A stretch of 64,000 nucleotides of DNA from Pseudomonadales bacterium (GCA_002708905.1 PAPM01000025.1:309010-373009), one strand, 5' to 3'. Positions 1-9,670 are shown, counted from the stretch's first letter. Made by a program: numbers and translations. The notes: generated from the sequence alone by a model not told the origin.

Positions 1-2
1 TA

Positions 3-779
3 CCTCCGGGCAGCCAATCGGAAAAAGGCTACAGCCCCTTTATGGATGTATATAAGGCGGAGTTCATTCAACACCAGGCGTTGTACAACAGCACGCCGCA
101 ACAGGTTGCCGCCATTTGCGCCAAGAACCATCAACACTCTGTGCATAATCCCAAAGCGCAATTTCAACAGCCTTACACGCAGGAAGATGTTTTAAATGCG
201 CCTCCTATCACCTACCCGTTAACACTTCCCATGTGTGCCCCCATCAGCGACGGTGCTGCCGCCGTCATCCTGTGCAATAGCAAGAAGCTGGCGCAACTTG
301 GGGTAAGCAAACGGGCCGTTCGTATTTTGGCTTCCGTCACCGGCTCCGGCCGGGAACGAGCCCCGGAACAACTGGAACAGCACATCGTCAGGCTGGTGGG
401 TGATAAGGCTTATGACCAAGCCGGCGTCGCGCCAGCGGACATCGATGTGGCGGAGCTGCACGATGCGACCGCCGTGGGTGAACTGATTGAAACCGAGAAC
501 CTGCGCTTCTGCGCTCCCGGAGAAGGCGGCGTGATGGCGCAACAGGGTGCCACCCGACTGGGCGGGCGCATTCCCCTGAATACATCCGGCGGGCTGGAAT
601 CCCGCGGCCACCCCATTGCCGCCACCGGCATCGCGCAGCTTTATGATCTGGTACAGCAGCTACGCCAGGAGGCCGGCCCCCGCCAGGTCGCCGGTGCCCG
701 CATCGGCCTGCAATGCAATGTAGGTGGATTTTGGGGTGTGGAAGAAGCTTCCGCCCATGTGGCTATTTTAAGTCGTTAG
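3..779 (+). CDS. Thiolase-family protein (SCP-x / lipid-transfer type), 5' end outside the window
   Basis: The reading frame is open from the window edge, so the N-terminal half, including the usual first catalytic Cys, lies upstream. The visible part has the C-terminal thiolase half: a DGAAA turn, an AELHDAT segment, the catalytic-His loop SRGHPIAATG, and a late QCNVGG in place of the usual CNGGG-type Cys loop. This pattern fits the SCP-x/lipid-transfer thiolases that cleave or handle branched or steroid acyl-CoAs. The gene converges on the kinase gene with a gap of only 17 nt. Exact substrate cannot be told; a steroid or terpenoid CoA ester would fit the other genes in the window (inference). 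Confidence 0.8.
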   Translation, partial: PPGSQSEKGYSPFMDVYKAEFIQHQALYNSTPQQVAAICAKNHQHSVHNPKAQFQQPYTQEDVLNAPPITYPLTLPMCAPISDGAAAVILCNSKKLAQLGVSKRAVRILASVTGSGRERAPEQLEQHIVRLVGDKAYDQAGVAPADIDVAELHDATAVGELIETENLRFCAPGEGGVMAQQGATRLGGRIPLNTSGGLESRGHPIAATGIAQLYDLVQQLRQEAGPRQVAGARIGLQCNVGGFWGVEEASAHVAILSR

Positions 780-796
780 ATAGTCATCGATGCTCT

Positions 797-3037
797 TCAC
801 TCGACCACCCAGGCTCTGGCATCGTGCCAACGAACCCAGCGGGCTTCCAGCGCCCGCAAATCCTCATCCTTGGGATTGATCTGTAAACCTTTGGCAATTA
901 ATTCCCGGGCGGCATCCAACTTTTCGTCATTCAAGTAGCGAGTACCCAGATCATAAAAGGCGTCTGCGTACACCTCTTTGGCCTCTGCCATCTGCTCCTC
1001 ATACAGATTCATCTCCATCAACGCCATGTAGGCGGTAAAGGCTTCGTTCAAATCCGTTACGGATAGCTTTTCCTTATTCTTCAATAACGTCAGCCAGCGA
1101 TCCAGCGCTTGGCTGGCCTCCAGGTTTTTCACCCGGCGGATGACCACCAGCTTATCCTCCACTTTTAGCTCGTATTCGTGCGCCACATTATCCTGCGCTG
1201 CCACCAGCAACGCCCGATTAGCATATTTTTCCGCCTGCTCCAGTTCACCTTCATTCAAGTGCTGACTGGCAATGGCCAGGTAGCGGTCCACGATTTGTCC
1301 CAGCCCGGCCTTGGCACCTGCGTGCTCAGGGTCTTTTTCCAAAACCCCCATATACAACTCGTAAGCACTGTTTTCAGCGGGAACCAGGAGGTGATTGTCA
1401 TACATGGCATCGGCCGCTGCGGACATCATGATTTCAATTTCTGTTTGCGTGTCGTCTTCTGTTGGATTTGAAATCTCAGAATCAATTTCAACCAGTTCGG
1501 GGATTACTTCTGGCTCCGCATTGTTTTCCAGCGACAGGTCGTCCAGGGGTTCTGTCTCAATAGCAGTCACTGTGTCTATATCCATCTCAGCCACACCAGC
1601 GCCGGGTTCTTCAGCTGCACCGCTTACCAACAGCATCGATTGCTGATCCGGAGGGGATGTATTCAGCGCTTCATTTTCCGTTTCCCCAATCGCAGCCAAT
1701 TCCACGGATGCGGGAGCATGTGTCGATTGCACAACGTCTGCTAATTCAGGTTCCCCCGCACTGAGCTGGTGAGCCGACCCACCCTGGTCAAGTTCACTCG
1801 CAACTTGCGGCATCTCAACATGATCAGCACTCCCCCGAATCAATTGTTCCGGTACCTGCCCTGTTCCACTCGCCCCAATATAAAAAACCGCCAGGAACAA
1901 GGATGCCACACATCCGGCTAAAATTATTTTGGCTTTGGAGGTCAGCTGATTATCGGCGCCGTCAGCGGGACGTAGGGCAGGTATTGTCAGGCTGCGGGGC
2001 GTCACCTTACCCAAAGGCACCATAACCGGCTTTGGTTTGGTTTGGCGGGTTTCGGTCTGCGGCTGCTTCACATTGGATGCCGGCTTTTCTCCTCGCTGCT
2101 GGCCGCGTTCAGCCGCAGCCAAGACTGCCTTTATGTCCATTCGAACCGTTTTGTCACCATCCCTGTCAACATCCCGGGCAGCCGGTATCGATACCGGTTC
2201 CGGGCGCCCAAGATAATTCTGCAAATCATCCGCCAGGGCCTTTCCAGTCTGGTAGCGATCATCCGGATCCCTTGCCACCATTTTCTCAAACACAGGCTGC
2301 AAGTGATTCCAATGCGAGGGTAAGCGGGGCCCGGAAAGTGAGGCATAGGCATTCTTGATGACTGAAAAAACCGACGTATTCGCCGCGTGTAGGATCTCTC
2401 CGGTCAGCATTTCGTAGAAAACCAGGCCGAGACTGTAGATGTCCGATCTCTCATCAGGCGCTCTGGCCAGTGCCTGTTCAAGGCTCATATAAGGGGCATA
2501 GTAGTCCAACACACCGGAGGAAGCGCTCTCGCTGAAGGATTCATGGATAACCCTGGCGACACCAAAATCGCCCAGAACCACAGATCCATCTTCACGCAAC
2601 AGAATATTTTCCGGTTTTACACAGCCATGTACTACCGCTTTGGAGTGCGCGAAATCCAATGCCATAGCCAGGTCGAGCATGATATGCAAGACCTGCTCTT
2701 CGGACATCCCCTGGCTGATGCTCTGTCTCAGGTTGCCCCCTGCCATATATTCCATAGTCAGATAACAACATCCGTCCACTTCACCGGCGGTATAGATGGG
2801 AACAATGCTGCTATGATTCAGGTGGGCGGCGATGCGGGTCTCACGGAGAAAATCTGCTTTAAAACGCGCGTCGCTGGAAAACTGTGGCAACATCACTTTG
2901 ATTGCCACCTCGCGCCCAAACTCCTTCTGCACGGCCAGATATACGGAGGCAATACTGCCCTTGCCTATCTGCCTGACAACATCGAAGCCTGCAATTTCCT
3001 GAGCCATAGATTTACTGAATTCCGTTACACTTTTCAT
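797..3037 (-). CDS. Membrane Ser/Thr kinase-like protein, predicted pseudokinase
   Basis: This 746-residue protein has an N-terminal kinase domain (about 15-280), a basic linker, one membrane segment (about 370-388), an acidic Ser/Thr/Glu-rich stretch and a helical TPR-like C-terminal domain. The glycine loop (GKGSIASV) and VAIK lysine (K47) are present and DFG is kept (157-159). The catalytic loop reads HGCVKPEN instead of HRDIKPEN: the catalytic Asp is Cys139 and the Arg is Gly. The APE region is also degenerate (MSLEQ for MSPEQ). It should bind nucleotide but transfer phosphate poorly or not at all. It follows a full-length paralogue after about 25 nt and is probably co-transcribed. ATG at 3037 is chosen over a TTG nine bases upstream. 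Confidence 0.85.
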   Translation of the reverse strand: MKSVTEFSKSMAQEIAGFDVVRQIGKGSIASVYLAVQKEFGREVAIKVMLPQFSSDARFKADFLRETRIAAHLNHSSIVPIYTAGEVDGCCYLTMEYMAGGNLRQSISQGMSEEQVLHIMLDLAMALDFAHSKAVVHGCVKPENILLREDGSVVLGDFGVARVIHESFSESASSGVLDYYAPYMSLEQALARAPDERSDIYSLGLVFYEMLTGEILHAANTSVFSVIKNAYASLSGPRLPSHWNHLQPVFEKMVARDPDDRYQTGKALADDLQNYLGRPEPVSIPAARDVDRDGDKTVRMDIKAVLAAAERGQQRGEKPASNVKQPQTETRQTKPKPVMVPLGKVTPRSLTIPALRPADGADNQLTSKAKIILAGCVASLFLAVFYIGASGTGQVPEQLIRGSADHVEMPQVASELDQGGSAHQLSAGEPELADVVQSTHAPASVELAAIGETENEALNTSPPDQQSMLLVSGAAEEPGAGVAEMDIDTVTAIETEPLDDLSLENNAEPEVIPELVEIDSEISNPTEDDTQTEIEIMMSAAADAMYDNHLLVPAENSAYELYMGVLEKDPEHAGAKAGLGQIVDRYLAIASQHLNEGELEQAEKYANRALLVAAQDNVAHEYELKVEDKLVVIRRVKNLEASQALDRWLTLLKNKEKLSVTDLNEAFTAYMALMEMNLYEEQMAEAKEVYADAFYDLGTRYLNDEKLDAARELIAKGLQINPKDEDLRALEARWVRWHDARAWVVE

Positions 3038-3061
3038 CACAACCAAGAACCGTGGAGGATA

Positions 3062-5431
3062 TCAGTAAAAGCGGTCCATAAACCATTCATCGCCATTTTT
3101 CTTACGCTCCCAACGGGCGTTGAGATCCTGCAATTTCTCATGTTCCGGATTTATTTCCAGCCCTTTCGCAATCAGATCCCTGGAGATTTCCAGATCATCC
3201 GCTTTGAAGTAACGCTTACCCAAATCGAAGAAGGCATTGGCATAGACTTCGTGGGCCACATTGACTTTGGGATCACGATAATTGTTATTCAGCACCGACA
3301 TATAAGATTCGTAAGCCTTATTCAGATCATCCACGGTAAGGTTCTGTTTTTGCTTCACGACCGAGATCCAGGTTTCCAGTTTCTGCATGGTATCCAGATA
3401 ACGCACCCGTTCAAGGGTCTGCAACATGTTGGCGGCCTCCTGCTTCTGCTCCGCCGATACCGCATCCGAGCCGGCAACCAGGTTGGCGCGGTCGGCGTAG
3501 TCCTGGGCCGCACCCAACTCGCCCTCATTCAACTGGCGACTGGACAAAATCAAATACTTGGCAACGATTCGATCCAAGCCCTGCTTTGCTTCCGCATTCT
3601 GTGGGTCCTGCTCCAAAACCGTTTGGAACAGGGTATAGGCACTGTTTTTCCTGGGCAACATCAGGCGGTCCCGACGCAGGGCATCCTTTGCCTGGGCCAA
3701 CACAGGGTCCAATTCTGCAGCATCCACCGGCCTTGTCTCCGGCTGCTCCATTTGCTGGGATTGCAGTAAGGCTACCTGTAGTTCTTGCTGCTCGGAGTCC
3801 GCTGCGTCAGAGGCTGCTTCCGCGGAGGCAATAATCTGCACGCCGGTAGCGTTATTCCTATCGGCGGGATTACTATCGTCTGCGTCCACCGCGCTGAGAT
3901 CTTCCTCCACCACAGATTCTGTTTCAGATTCCACTTGTGCCGTCACCACATCCGGTGTTTCCTGTTCGGGTTTTACCTCCTCAGTGACTTCCGGGGACGG
4001 CGCTGTTTCCGGCTTGGCATGGGCCTGCGCCAACGATTCTGAGGCCGGGCCGTCCAAATGGTCAAGATAGTTATCCAGTACGTCGCTCGACTCCGGTTTG
4101 TTCTCCGCTACTGGATCGGCCTCTGCAATCGAGGCGGCCTCACGCTCAACCTTAGCCGACACAACAGGCTCCGCAGGCAGCTCTAGTTCCGCAGGAGACA
4201 CTCTGATTGCGACCGGCACCTCCTGCCCAAGGTCCGCTTCCGGTTCCGCCTGCACTACCAAATGCAGATTGGCTGGCTCACCCTTGTCCTGATTGATAAC
4301 GGCAAACCCGACACCCACCACCAGCAGAACCCCAGCGGCGATGGCGCCGAACTTTTTGCTGTTTTCCGGCAACTTGGAACGCAGGGTTGTCGCGCCGGCT
4401 TCGATCTTGTGCTCAATCCTGACCGCGGCCTCAGAAATCCGGGCGCTGAGTTTTGCGCTGTCGTTGTCACCGTGCAATGTGGGCGCGTTGGCGGCATAGC
4501 TGCGGCTGGGCACGGGAGCCGGTGTCGCGACCGCAGCACTGTGTTGGCCGGTGGCACGCACCATAATTCGGGTACCGCCTTCCGTTTCACTGACAAAGTC
4601 TTCCTGTACTACGGTTTTCCAGTTTTCCGGAGCAGCCCGCAGATAAGGTTCCAGTGCGCGAGCGACTTCAATGGCTGACTGGAAGCGATCCTCAGGGGCT
4701 TTGGCGACCATTTTTTCCAGCAGCGGCTGCAGATAGGAGAAGGTATCCGGCAGTTTTGGAATAGGTTCTGAAATGTGTTTGATGGCAGCGGCAACCGACG
4801 AATTGGCATCATAGAGCGGCTTACCCACCAGGACTTCGTAGAACACCACTCCCAGGCTGTAGATATCCGACCGGGTATCGATTTCTCTCGCCAGGGCCTG
4901 CTCCGGGCTCATGTAATGGGGTGAGCCCACGATCATTCCGGTGGAGGTCATGTTGCAGTCCGAGGTATCCAATGCTTTGGCTATACCAAAGTCGGTCAAC
5001 ACAACCGTGTTGTCCTCGCGGAACAAAATGTTTTCCGGTTTGATGTCACGGTGAATGTACGATTTGGAATGGGCATAGGCCAATGCGGTGGCGATTTCAT
5101 AAATGGCGTGCAGTGCCTCTTCCGCGCGCAGGCCCTGCTTCAGACGCTGTTTCAAATCGCCGCCCGGCAAATACTCCATGGACAGGTAGTGGTGATCACC
5201 CGCCCGCCCCACGTCGAACACCGGCACAATGTTACGGTGATTGAGACTGGCAATGATGCGCGCTTCGCGAAAAAAGCGTTCGCTGAAAACCTCATCACCG
5301 GTTAGATGACGCGCCATGATTTTCAATGCCACTTGGCGATTGAAGCTTTCCTGCACCGCCACATACACAGTGGCCATGCCACCCTTGCCTATTACTTTGA
5401 CTATTTTATAGCCAGGTATTACCACTTCCAT
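3062..5431 (-). CDS. Membrane Ser/Thr protein kinase (PknB-like) with TPR-like C-terminal domain
   Basis: A 789-residue Hanks-type kinase. The N-terminal domain has the glycine loop GKGGMATVY, the VALK lysine (K37), the catalytic loop HRDIKPEN (H127-D129), DFG (147-149) and a SPEQ activation-segment end, so it should be active. A single membrane segment (GAIAAGVLLVVGVGFAVI) follows a Ser/Ala-rich linker. The remainder is acidic and ends in a helical repeat domain clearly homologous to that of the downstream pseudokinase (shared SRQLNEGEL/SQHLNEGEL and RDLIAKGLEINP/RELIAKGLQINP segments). The C-terminal part would be periplasmic and may sense a ligand or bind a partner. Likely first gene of a two-gene operon, divergent from a GAF-repeat protein. 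Confidence 0.9.
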   Translation of the reverse strand: MEVVIPGYKIVKVIGKGGMATVYVAVQESFNRQVALKIMARHLTGDEVFSERFFREARIIASLNHRNIVPVFDVGRAGDHHYLSMEYLPGGDLKQRLKQGLRAEEALHAIYEIATALAYAHSKSYIHRDIKPENILFREDNTVVLTDFGIAKALDTSDCNMTSTGMIVGSPHYMSPEQALAREIDTRSDIYSLGVVFYEVLVGKPLYDANSSVAAAIKHISEPIPKLPDTFSYLQPLLEKMVAKAPEDRFQSAIEVARALEPYLRAAPENWKTVVQEDFVSETEGGTRIMVRATGQHSAAVATPAPVPSRSYAANAPTLHGDNDSAKLSARISEAAVRIEHKIEAGATTLRSKLPENSKKFGAIAAGVLLVVGVGFAVINQDKGEPANLHLVVQAEPEADLGQEVPVAIRVSPAELELPAEPVVSAKVEREAASIAEADPVAENKPESSDVLDNYLDHLDGPASESLAQAHAKPETAPSPEVTEEVKPEQETPDVVTAQVESETESVVEEDLSAVDADDSNPADRNNATGVQIIASAEAASDAADSEQQELQVALLQSQQMEQPETRPVDAAELDPVLAQAKDALRRDRLMLPRKNSAYTLFQTVLEQDPQNAEAKQGLDRIVAKYLILSSRQLNEGELGAAQDYADRANLVAGSDAVSAEQKQEAANMLQTLERVRYLDTMQKLETWISVVKQKQNLTVDDLNKAYESYMSVLNNNYRDPKVNVAHEVYANAFFDLGKRYFKADDLEISRDLIAKGLEINPEHEKLQDLNARWERKKNGDEWFMDRFY

Positions 5432-5731
5432 TGGAATACGCCACCCCTCGCACTTAGTTTGCCCCGGAGATTTAAAAACTACGATGGTAGGGATAAAACA
5501 CTATTTTTGAGCCCCAAGCCTGCGCTTGTCCAGCGCCAGTGGGGTGCTCTGTGAAAATTGCGGATTTTTATACCCTTACCAGGCAAGAATCGGTTGTTCT
5601 TCGAACTAACTCAGTTCGCAAGCGCAGATCACTGCCCCCATATCTAACCTGATGCGCCGAAAATATTGCCAGCGCAAGGGCGCAGATAGTAGCCTACCGC
5701 ATAAGATCCAGCCTTTTGGGGGCGCGTCAGT
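5432..5731. other. Divergent intergenic region between kinase operon and GAF-repeat gene
   Basis: This 300-nt stretch has no convincing gene and must hold promoters for both the leftward kinase operon and the rightward GAF gene. A short inverted repeat with arms CGAACT and AGTTCG lies at 5602-5618. I see no near-consensus sigma-70 promoter. Confidence 0.4.
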
Positions 5732-6634
5732 ATGTCTTTATTCATTAAAGCAGCGGAAGTCTGGCAACCGGATAGCAGTGGTCATTTCCTGATTCTTGCT
5801 TCCTCGCATTACGGCGATCTGGCTAATTTCGAATCCGCCAGCCAGCGGATGGGATTTGCGTTTGGTGAAGGCATGCCGGGGCGAACCTGGGCCGAGCGTC
5901 GCCCTCTGATCTGGACCGACCTGAATACCGAATACTTTAAGCGCAGCCAACTGGCACAGGATGCCGGACTGGCCTGTGCACTCTCCATTCCCGTATTTGC
6001 CGGTGATTTCCTGCTGGGAATAATGGTTCTGTTCTGTGGCTCGGGAAAAGATCTGTCGGGAGCGGTGGAGGTCTGGCATAACCCCTTCGGCAGCGGTAAT
6101 GAACTGAAACTGGCTGACGGATACTATGGTCAGCTGGAACGGTTTGAGTGGATTTCGCGTCGCCTCACTATTCTGCACGGCAGAGGCTTACCGGGTCGTG
6201 CCTGGGATCAGAATCGGCCGGTGATGATCAATGATCTCCCCAATTCCAACAGTTTCCTTAGGGCGCGTAACGCCGGTGATTGCGGAATCACTTCCGGCTT
6301 GGCCATTCCCTTCAGCTATACACCCAAGCAAGTGCAGATTGTCACCTTCCTCTCCACCTTGGTAACCCCTATCGCCAAACGCTTTGAAGTTTGGGTGCCC
6401 GATATGGAAGACCGCTACCTGTTATTCAAATCCGGTTTTTGTGCCGAATCCAATGACCTGGAACAACGCTATGTGGACACGGCTTATGCCCGTGGCCAGG
6501 GTGCGATTGGTGAAACCTGGTTGAGTGGCCGGCCTTTGGTTGAAGAGAACAATCACGCCATCGGTGAACGCACCGCTTATCTGCCCTTTATCCTGGAAGG
6601 CAAGCTGCACTCTATTGTCTGTCTGGTGTTCTGA
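5732..6634 (+). CDS. Triple GAF-like repeat protein
   Basis: The 300-residue cytoplasmic protein is built of three diverged repeats of about 105 residues. Each starts with an EVW segment (residues 9, 113 and 219) and carries a GxGxxGxxW core: GEGMPGRTW (45-53), GRGLPGRAW (150-158) and GQGAIGETW (255-263), followed by a hydrophobic strand and an IP or LP turn. This layout matches GAF-type sensor domains. No kinase, cyclase or HTH output domain is attached, so it would have to signal through a partner. The kinase pair transcribed in the opposite direction is a natural candidate (inference). The ligand is unknown. Confidence 0.65.
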   Translation: MSLFIKAAEVWQPDSSGHFLILASSHYGDLANFESASQRMGFAFGEGMPGRTWAERRPLIWTDLNTEYFKRSQLAQDAGLACALSIPVFAGDFLLGIMVLFCGSGKDLSGAVEVWHNPFGSGNELKLADGYYGQLERFEWISRRLTILHGRGLPGRAWDQNRPVMINDLPNSNSFLRARNAGDCGITSGLAIPFSYTPKQVQIVTFLSTLVTPIAKRFEVWVPDMEDRYLLFKSGFCAESNDLEQRYVDTAYARGQGAIGETWLSGRPLVEENNHAIGERTAYLPFILEGKLHSIVCLVF

Positions 6635-6662
6635 CAGATTCCGTGACGCTTACAACAACCTC

Positions 6663-8918
6663 CTAACGCAGGCGCTGTGTGAGCGTCAGTCGTTCAGCCG
6701 GCTTGCAGCTTTCCTCGCTGCAGGCCTGAACCGTGACGCCAATCCTGATCGCATGGCCGGGTGTTCCTGACAGTCTCAACCGCCAGCGCCAACGCTGATC
6801 GGATTCCTGCTCAGGATCATGGAGGACTTCCATATCGGAAATCTGACGCGCTGGGCTTTGATGCGCTCGCGCTGGGCTTTGATTCTCAATCGTCACTTTA
6901 GCGGGATCGATATGCCAGCCCTTCCTGGTGGTCACCGTTAAATGGAATTCATAGGAACCTGGTGTTCGATCACAGCAAACCAACTGCACCCACAGATTGC
7001 CACCGGCGCCGTAGCGGAGATCCGCTGCCGCAGCCTGCATCTGCCCAATGCCCTTCACGAATATGGGCGATGACAACGGCGCCTGGTTTATCGATGCAGA
7101 AAAAGTGCGTACCTGTTGCTGAATATTATCACGCAGCAACCACTGGCCGCTGCGCTCCAGCAGTGACTGCAGCACGTTAAGCATCAGGCCATTGCCACTG
7201 ATGGTGGCTGTGTCCGCCACGTTTTTACTTCTCACCAATAACGGCCCGGACACATTGACTGCACTCACAAAAAAACCGCCACTGCCCTTATCCCAATACT
7301 GCTCCATTACGCCACAATAAAACGCCATGGATTGTTCCAACCAGTACGGGTCCTGTTGCACATCGTAGAGCTGAAGCAACGCTTCAATCAGATGTGCATA
7401 ATCCTCCAGCAGGGCTTCCTCAGAACCTTCGCCGGACAGACTCAATCTCCATAACGCGCCACTATCCCGGCTGTGTCGCACCAGCAACTGTTTGGCGGCC
7501 GTTCCCGCCACATCATAGTACTCCCGGTTGCCTAGAATTCTCGCCGCTTCTGCAAAAGCAGCAATCATCATAGCGTTCCATTCCGTTATGATCTTGTGAT
7601 CGGTTAACGGTGGCGTGCGCCGCAACCGCCGTTCATAGAGCGTCCGTTTGATCGCTTCCAGACGGCCCAGCAACCCATCGTAATCCTGCTCCAACTGCCG
7701 GGACAGTTCGATCAGGTTTGCTTTCAGGTTGAGAACGATCCGCCCCTCGAAATTTCCCTGTTCACAAATCTGGTAGCAGGCTGCAAGCAACGCGTAATCT
7801 TCTGCAGACAAGAGCATCTTCAATTCCATTTGCGACCAGACGAAAAACCGGCCTTCTTCACCTTCGCTGTCCGCATCGGTGGCGGAATAAAACAGCCCGT
7901 GCTCATCAGTCATTTCCTGCCGGACGTAATGCAGTGTTTCCTCAACCAAGCGCCGATGCTCAGGATTGCCGCTCAACTGATAAGCCTGGGCGTACACCCG
8001 CGCCAGTTGACCCTGGTTATAGAGCATCTTTTCAAAGTGCGGCACCTGCCATGCGGAATCCACCGCATAACGATGAAAACCGCCTCCCACCTGATCATAG
8101 ATACCGCCCTTTAACATAGCATCCAGTGCCGCTTTCACGACCAACCACTCGGGATTGTCATCCAGGGGAATATCGGCAGCGCGGGCAACCTTATCCAACA
8201 TAAACAACAGGTAGGGTTCCTGGGGAAATTTCGGTGCCTGCCCAAATCCACCATGCTCTTCATCACTCAGCTTCACCAGATGCCGGCTCAACGTCTCTGC
8301 TACGTCCGGATTCAGTTGCTGTTGCTTCGCCGCGGGTTCCAGGTAGCGTTTCACGGTTACCAACAATTGCTCACCCTGCTGAATCAGCTCTTTCTGTTCT
8401 TCCTGCCACATCTCGTGGACCTGCTGCAGAATCTCCATAAACTGGCGCTTGCCGTAATAGGTCCCACCAAAGAATGGGGCGCTGGTGGGGGTCAGGAACA
8501 GAGACATGGGCCAGCCACCACTGCCGCGGATAACCTGCAGCGCCGTCATATACAATTCGTCCAGGTCGGGGCGCTGTTCACGATCCAGTTTGATGGGAAT
8601 AAAATACTGGTTAATGAGTTCGGCCACCCCCAGGTCATCGAAGCTTTCCTCTTCCATTACGTGACACCAATGGCAAGTGCTGTAGCCCACGGATAAAAAC
8701 ACCGGCTTGTTCTCTTCCTGCGCCAGTTGAAAGCTCTGCTCATTCCAGCTGCGCCACATTACCGGATTGTGGGCATGCTGTAGCAGATAGGGAGAGGCTT
8801 CCCGGATCAGGTGATTCACAAACCGGGGATGACCGTCCGCATCCAGATGCCGGGTGCGAATGTCGTATTTCCCACTTTTCTGCTCTCGGGCAGCCTGTAA
8901 TCCGATACTGTGAATCAT
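6663..8918 (-). CDS. YyaL/DUF255 family thioredoxin-fold protein with C-terminal DsbD-alpha-like domain
   Basis: A 751-residue protein. The N-terminal thioredoxin-like domain has NPVMW and a [10 protein letters not shown] active site (C82-H-W-C85), typical of DUF255 (YyaL/SPATA20). A long alpha/alpha-barrel resembling glycan-processing folds follows ([32 protein letters not shown]). The last roughly 110 residues are extra to most YyaL proteins: a beta-rich segment with KGWHIDP and a late ACSEESCKP resembling the N-terminal substrate domain of DsbD. It may combine thiol chemistry with a carbohydrate-type fold, but the family's reaction is not established. ATG 8918 is preferred to a GTG at 8954 because the latter overlaps a nif-type activator site. 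Confidence 0.85.
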   Translation of the reverse strand: MIHSIGLQAAREQKSGKYDIRTRHLDADGHPRFVNHLIREASPYLLQHAHNPVMWRSWNEQSFQLAQEENKPVFLSVGYSTCHWCHVMEEESFDDLGVAELINQYFIPIKLDREQRPDLDELYMTALQVIRGSGGWPMSLFLTPTSAPFFGGTYYGKRQFMEILQQVHEMWQEEQKELIQQGEQLLVTVKRYLEPAAKQQQLNPDVAETLSRHLVKLSDEEHGGFGQAPKFPQEPYLLFMLDKVARAADIPLDDNPEWLVVKAALDAMLKGGIYDQVGGGFHRYAVDSAWQVPHFEKMLYNQGQLARVYAQAYQLSGNPEHRRLVEETLHYVRQEMTDEHGLFYSATDADSEGEEGRFFVWSQMELKMLLSAEDYALLAACYQICEQGNFEGRIVLNLKANLIELSRQLEQDYDGLLGRLEAIKRTLYERRLRRTPPLTDHKIITEWNAMMIAAFAEAARILGNREYYDVAGTAAKQLLVRHSRDSGALWRLSLSGEGSEEALLEDYAHLIEALLQLYDVQQDPYWLEQSMAFYCGVMEQYWDKGSGGFFVSAVNVSGPLLVRSKNVADTATISGNGLMLNVLQSLLERSGQWLLRDNIQQQVRTFSASINQAPLSSPIFVKGIGQMQAAAADLRYGAGGNLWVQLVCCDRTPGSYEFHLTVTTRKGWHIDPAKVTIENQSPARAHQSPARQISDMEVLHDPEQESDQRWRWRLRLSGTPGHAIRIGVTVQACSEESCKPAERLTLTQRLR

Positions 8919-8942
8919 GGTTTGGTAATCACTCCAAGACGG

Positions 8943-8958
8943 TGTCGCAAACACAACA
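8943..8958 (+). promoter_or_regulatory. Candidate NifA upstream activator site (distal)
   Basis: TGT-N10-ACA, the consensus recognised by NifA, lies 218 nt upstream of the nifX-like start. It is the farther of two such sites; by chance one is expected about every 4 kb. Confidence 0.45.
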
Positions 8959-8998
8959 ATGTCATTTTACGGTCAATCAGATCCCCTGGACCTGGGCC

Positions 8999-9014
8999 TG
9001 TCTGAAACCCCACA
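8999..9014 (+). promoter_or_regulatory. Candidate NifA upstream activator site (proximal)
   Basis: A perfect TGT-N10-ACA centred about 105 nt upstream of the start site predicted from the -24/-12 element at 9085-9100. This is the usual distance for NifA sites acting on sigma-54 promoters. Confidence 0.6.
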
Positions 9015-9084
9015 ACAACCACTAAGAGCCTGTTAACAATGAACTTTTTTCTATACCCATAGGGTTTTCAGGGGGCATTACAGA

Positions 9085-9100
9085 TGGTTCAAGGTTTGCA
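9085..9100 (+). promoter_or_regulatory. Candidate sigma-54 (-24/-12) promoter of the nifX-like gene
   Basis: The sequence TGGTTCAAGGTTTGCA keeps the invariant GG and GC dinucleotides with the required 10 nt between them, and ends in the consensus TTGCA. It departs from TGGCACG-N4-TTGCW at three less conserved positions. Transcription would start near 9111, about 50 nt before the nifX-like ATG. Confidence 0.55.
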
Positions 9101-9160
9101 GATTCCGTTCCATAGCTGGCCATACCGGGCCTCAACCCTGCCTGGATCGGAGACACCGCC

Positions 9161-9661
9161 ATGAGTATGGAACAAATAGCCGTGAGTAATGATTACGAGT
9201 CCGTCGCCGATGCGGTGGATGCGTTAGCCGACAGCAGCGAGCTTATTGTTGCCTTCGCCTCGTCAGACGGTGACCTGGTGGACCAACATTTTGGTTCTGC
9301 TGAAGCCTTTTTCGTCTACAGCATTACCGCTGAAACTGCGGACCTGGTTACCCAGAAGGATTTTGGCTACGAAAAGAAAGACGGCAACGAAGACAAGCTG
9401 AAGCCCAAGCTGGCCTGGCTGGCGGGTTCGGACATTGTCTACTGTGGCTCCGTAGGGGGGTCCGCCAGCCGCCAGTTGATTGCCCTGGGCATTACACCCA
9501 TGAAAGTGACCGGCGGGCCTGACGTTGAAGAACTGATCGAAAACATTCAAAAGGAACTGAAGGGCACACCGGAATTCTGGCTGGCCAACATTCTCAAGAA
9601 AAAGCAGGGCCAAAGTGAAAGCCGCTTTGACGAGATGGACGATGAAGGTTGGGACGGCTGA
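9161..9661 (+). CDS. nifX: NifX-like dinitrogenase iron-molybdenum cofactor carrier
   Basis: A 166-residue protein of the NifX/NafY/NifB-C-terminal family, which binds the FeMo-cofactor precursor and passes it on during nitrogenase maturation. After a roughly 28-residue leader it shows the family's opening strand and loop (IVAFASSDGDLVDQHFGSA), the YCGSVGG turn, and the IALGITPMKV segment. The length is close to that of NifX from diazotrophs. The ATG has a GGAG Shine-Dalgarno 8 nt upstream. A sigma-54-type promoter and two NifA-type sites lie upstream, so expression under nitrogen-fixing conditions is likely. Other family members such as VnfX or NafY-like proteins cannot be excluded by eye. 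Confidence 0.8.
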   Translation: MSMEQIAVSNDYESVADAVDALADSSELIVAFASSDGDLVDQHFGSAEAFFVYSITAETADLVTQKDFGYEKKDGNEDKLKPKLAWLAGSDIVYCGSVGGSASRQLIALGITPMKVTGGPDVEELIENIQKELKGTPEFWLANILKKKQGQSESRFDEMDDEGWDG

Positions 9662-9670
9662 TACTGCTCG

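Noticed and set aside
2600..2650. HGC catalytic loop as a sequencing error
   Set aside because: The codons GGC TGT differ from Arg-Asp codons at several positions, and flanking residues are intact.
2543..3769. 408-residue plus-strand open frame antisense to the kinases
   Set aside because: It covers well-supported kinase genes on the other strand, has no recognisable domain and no ribosome site.
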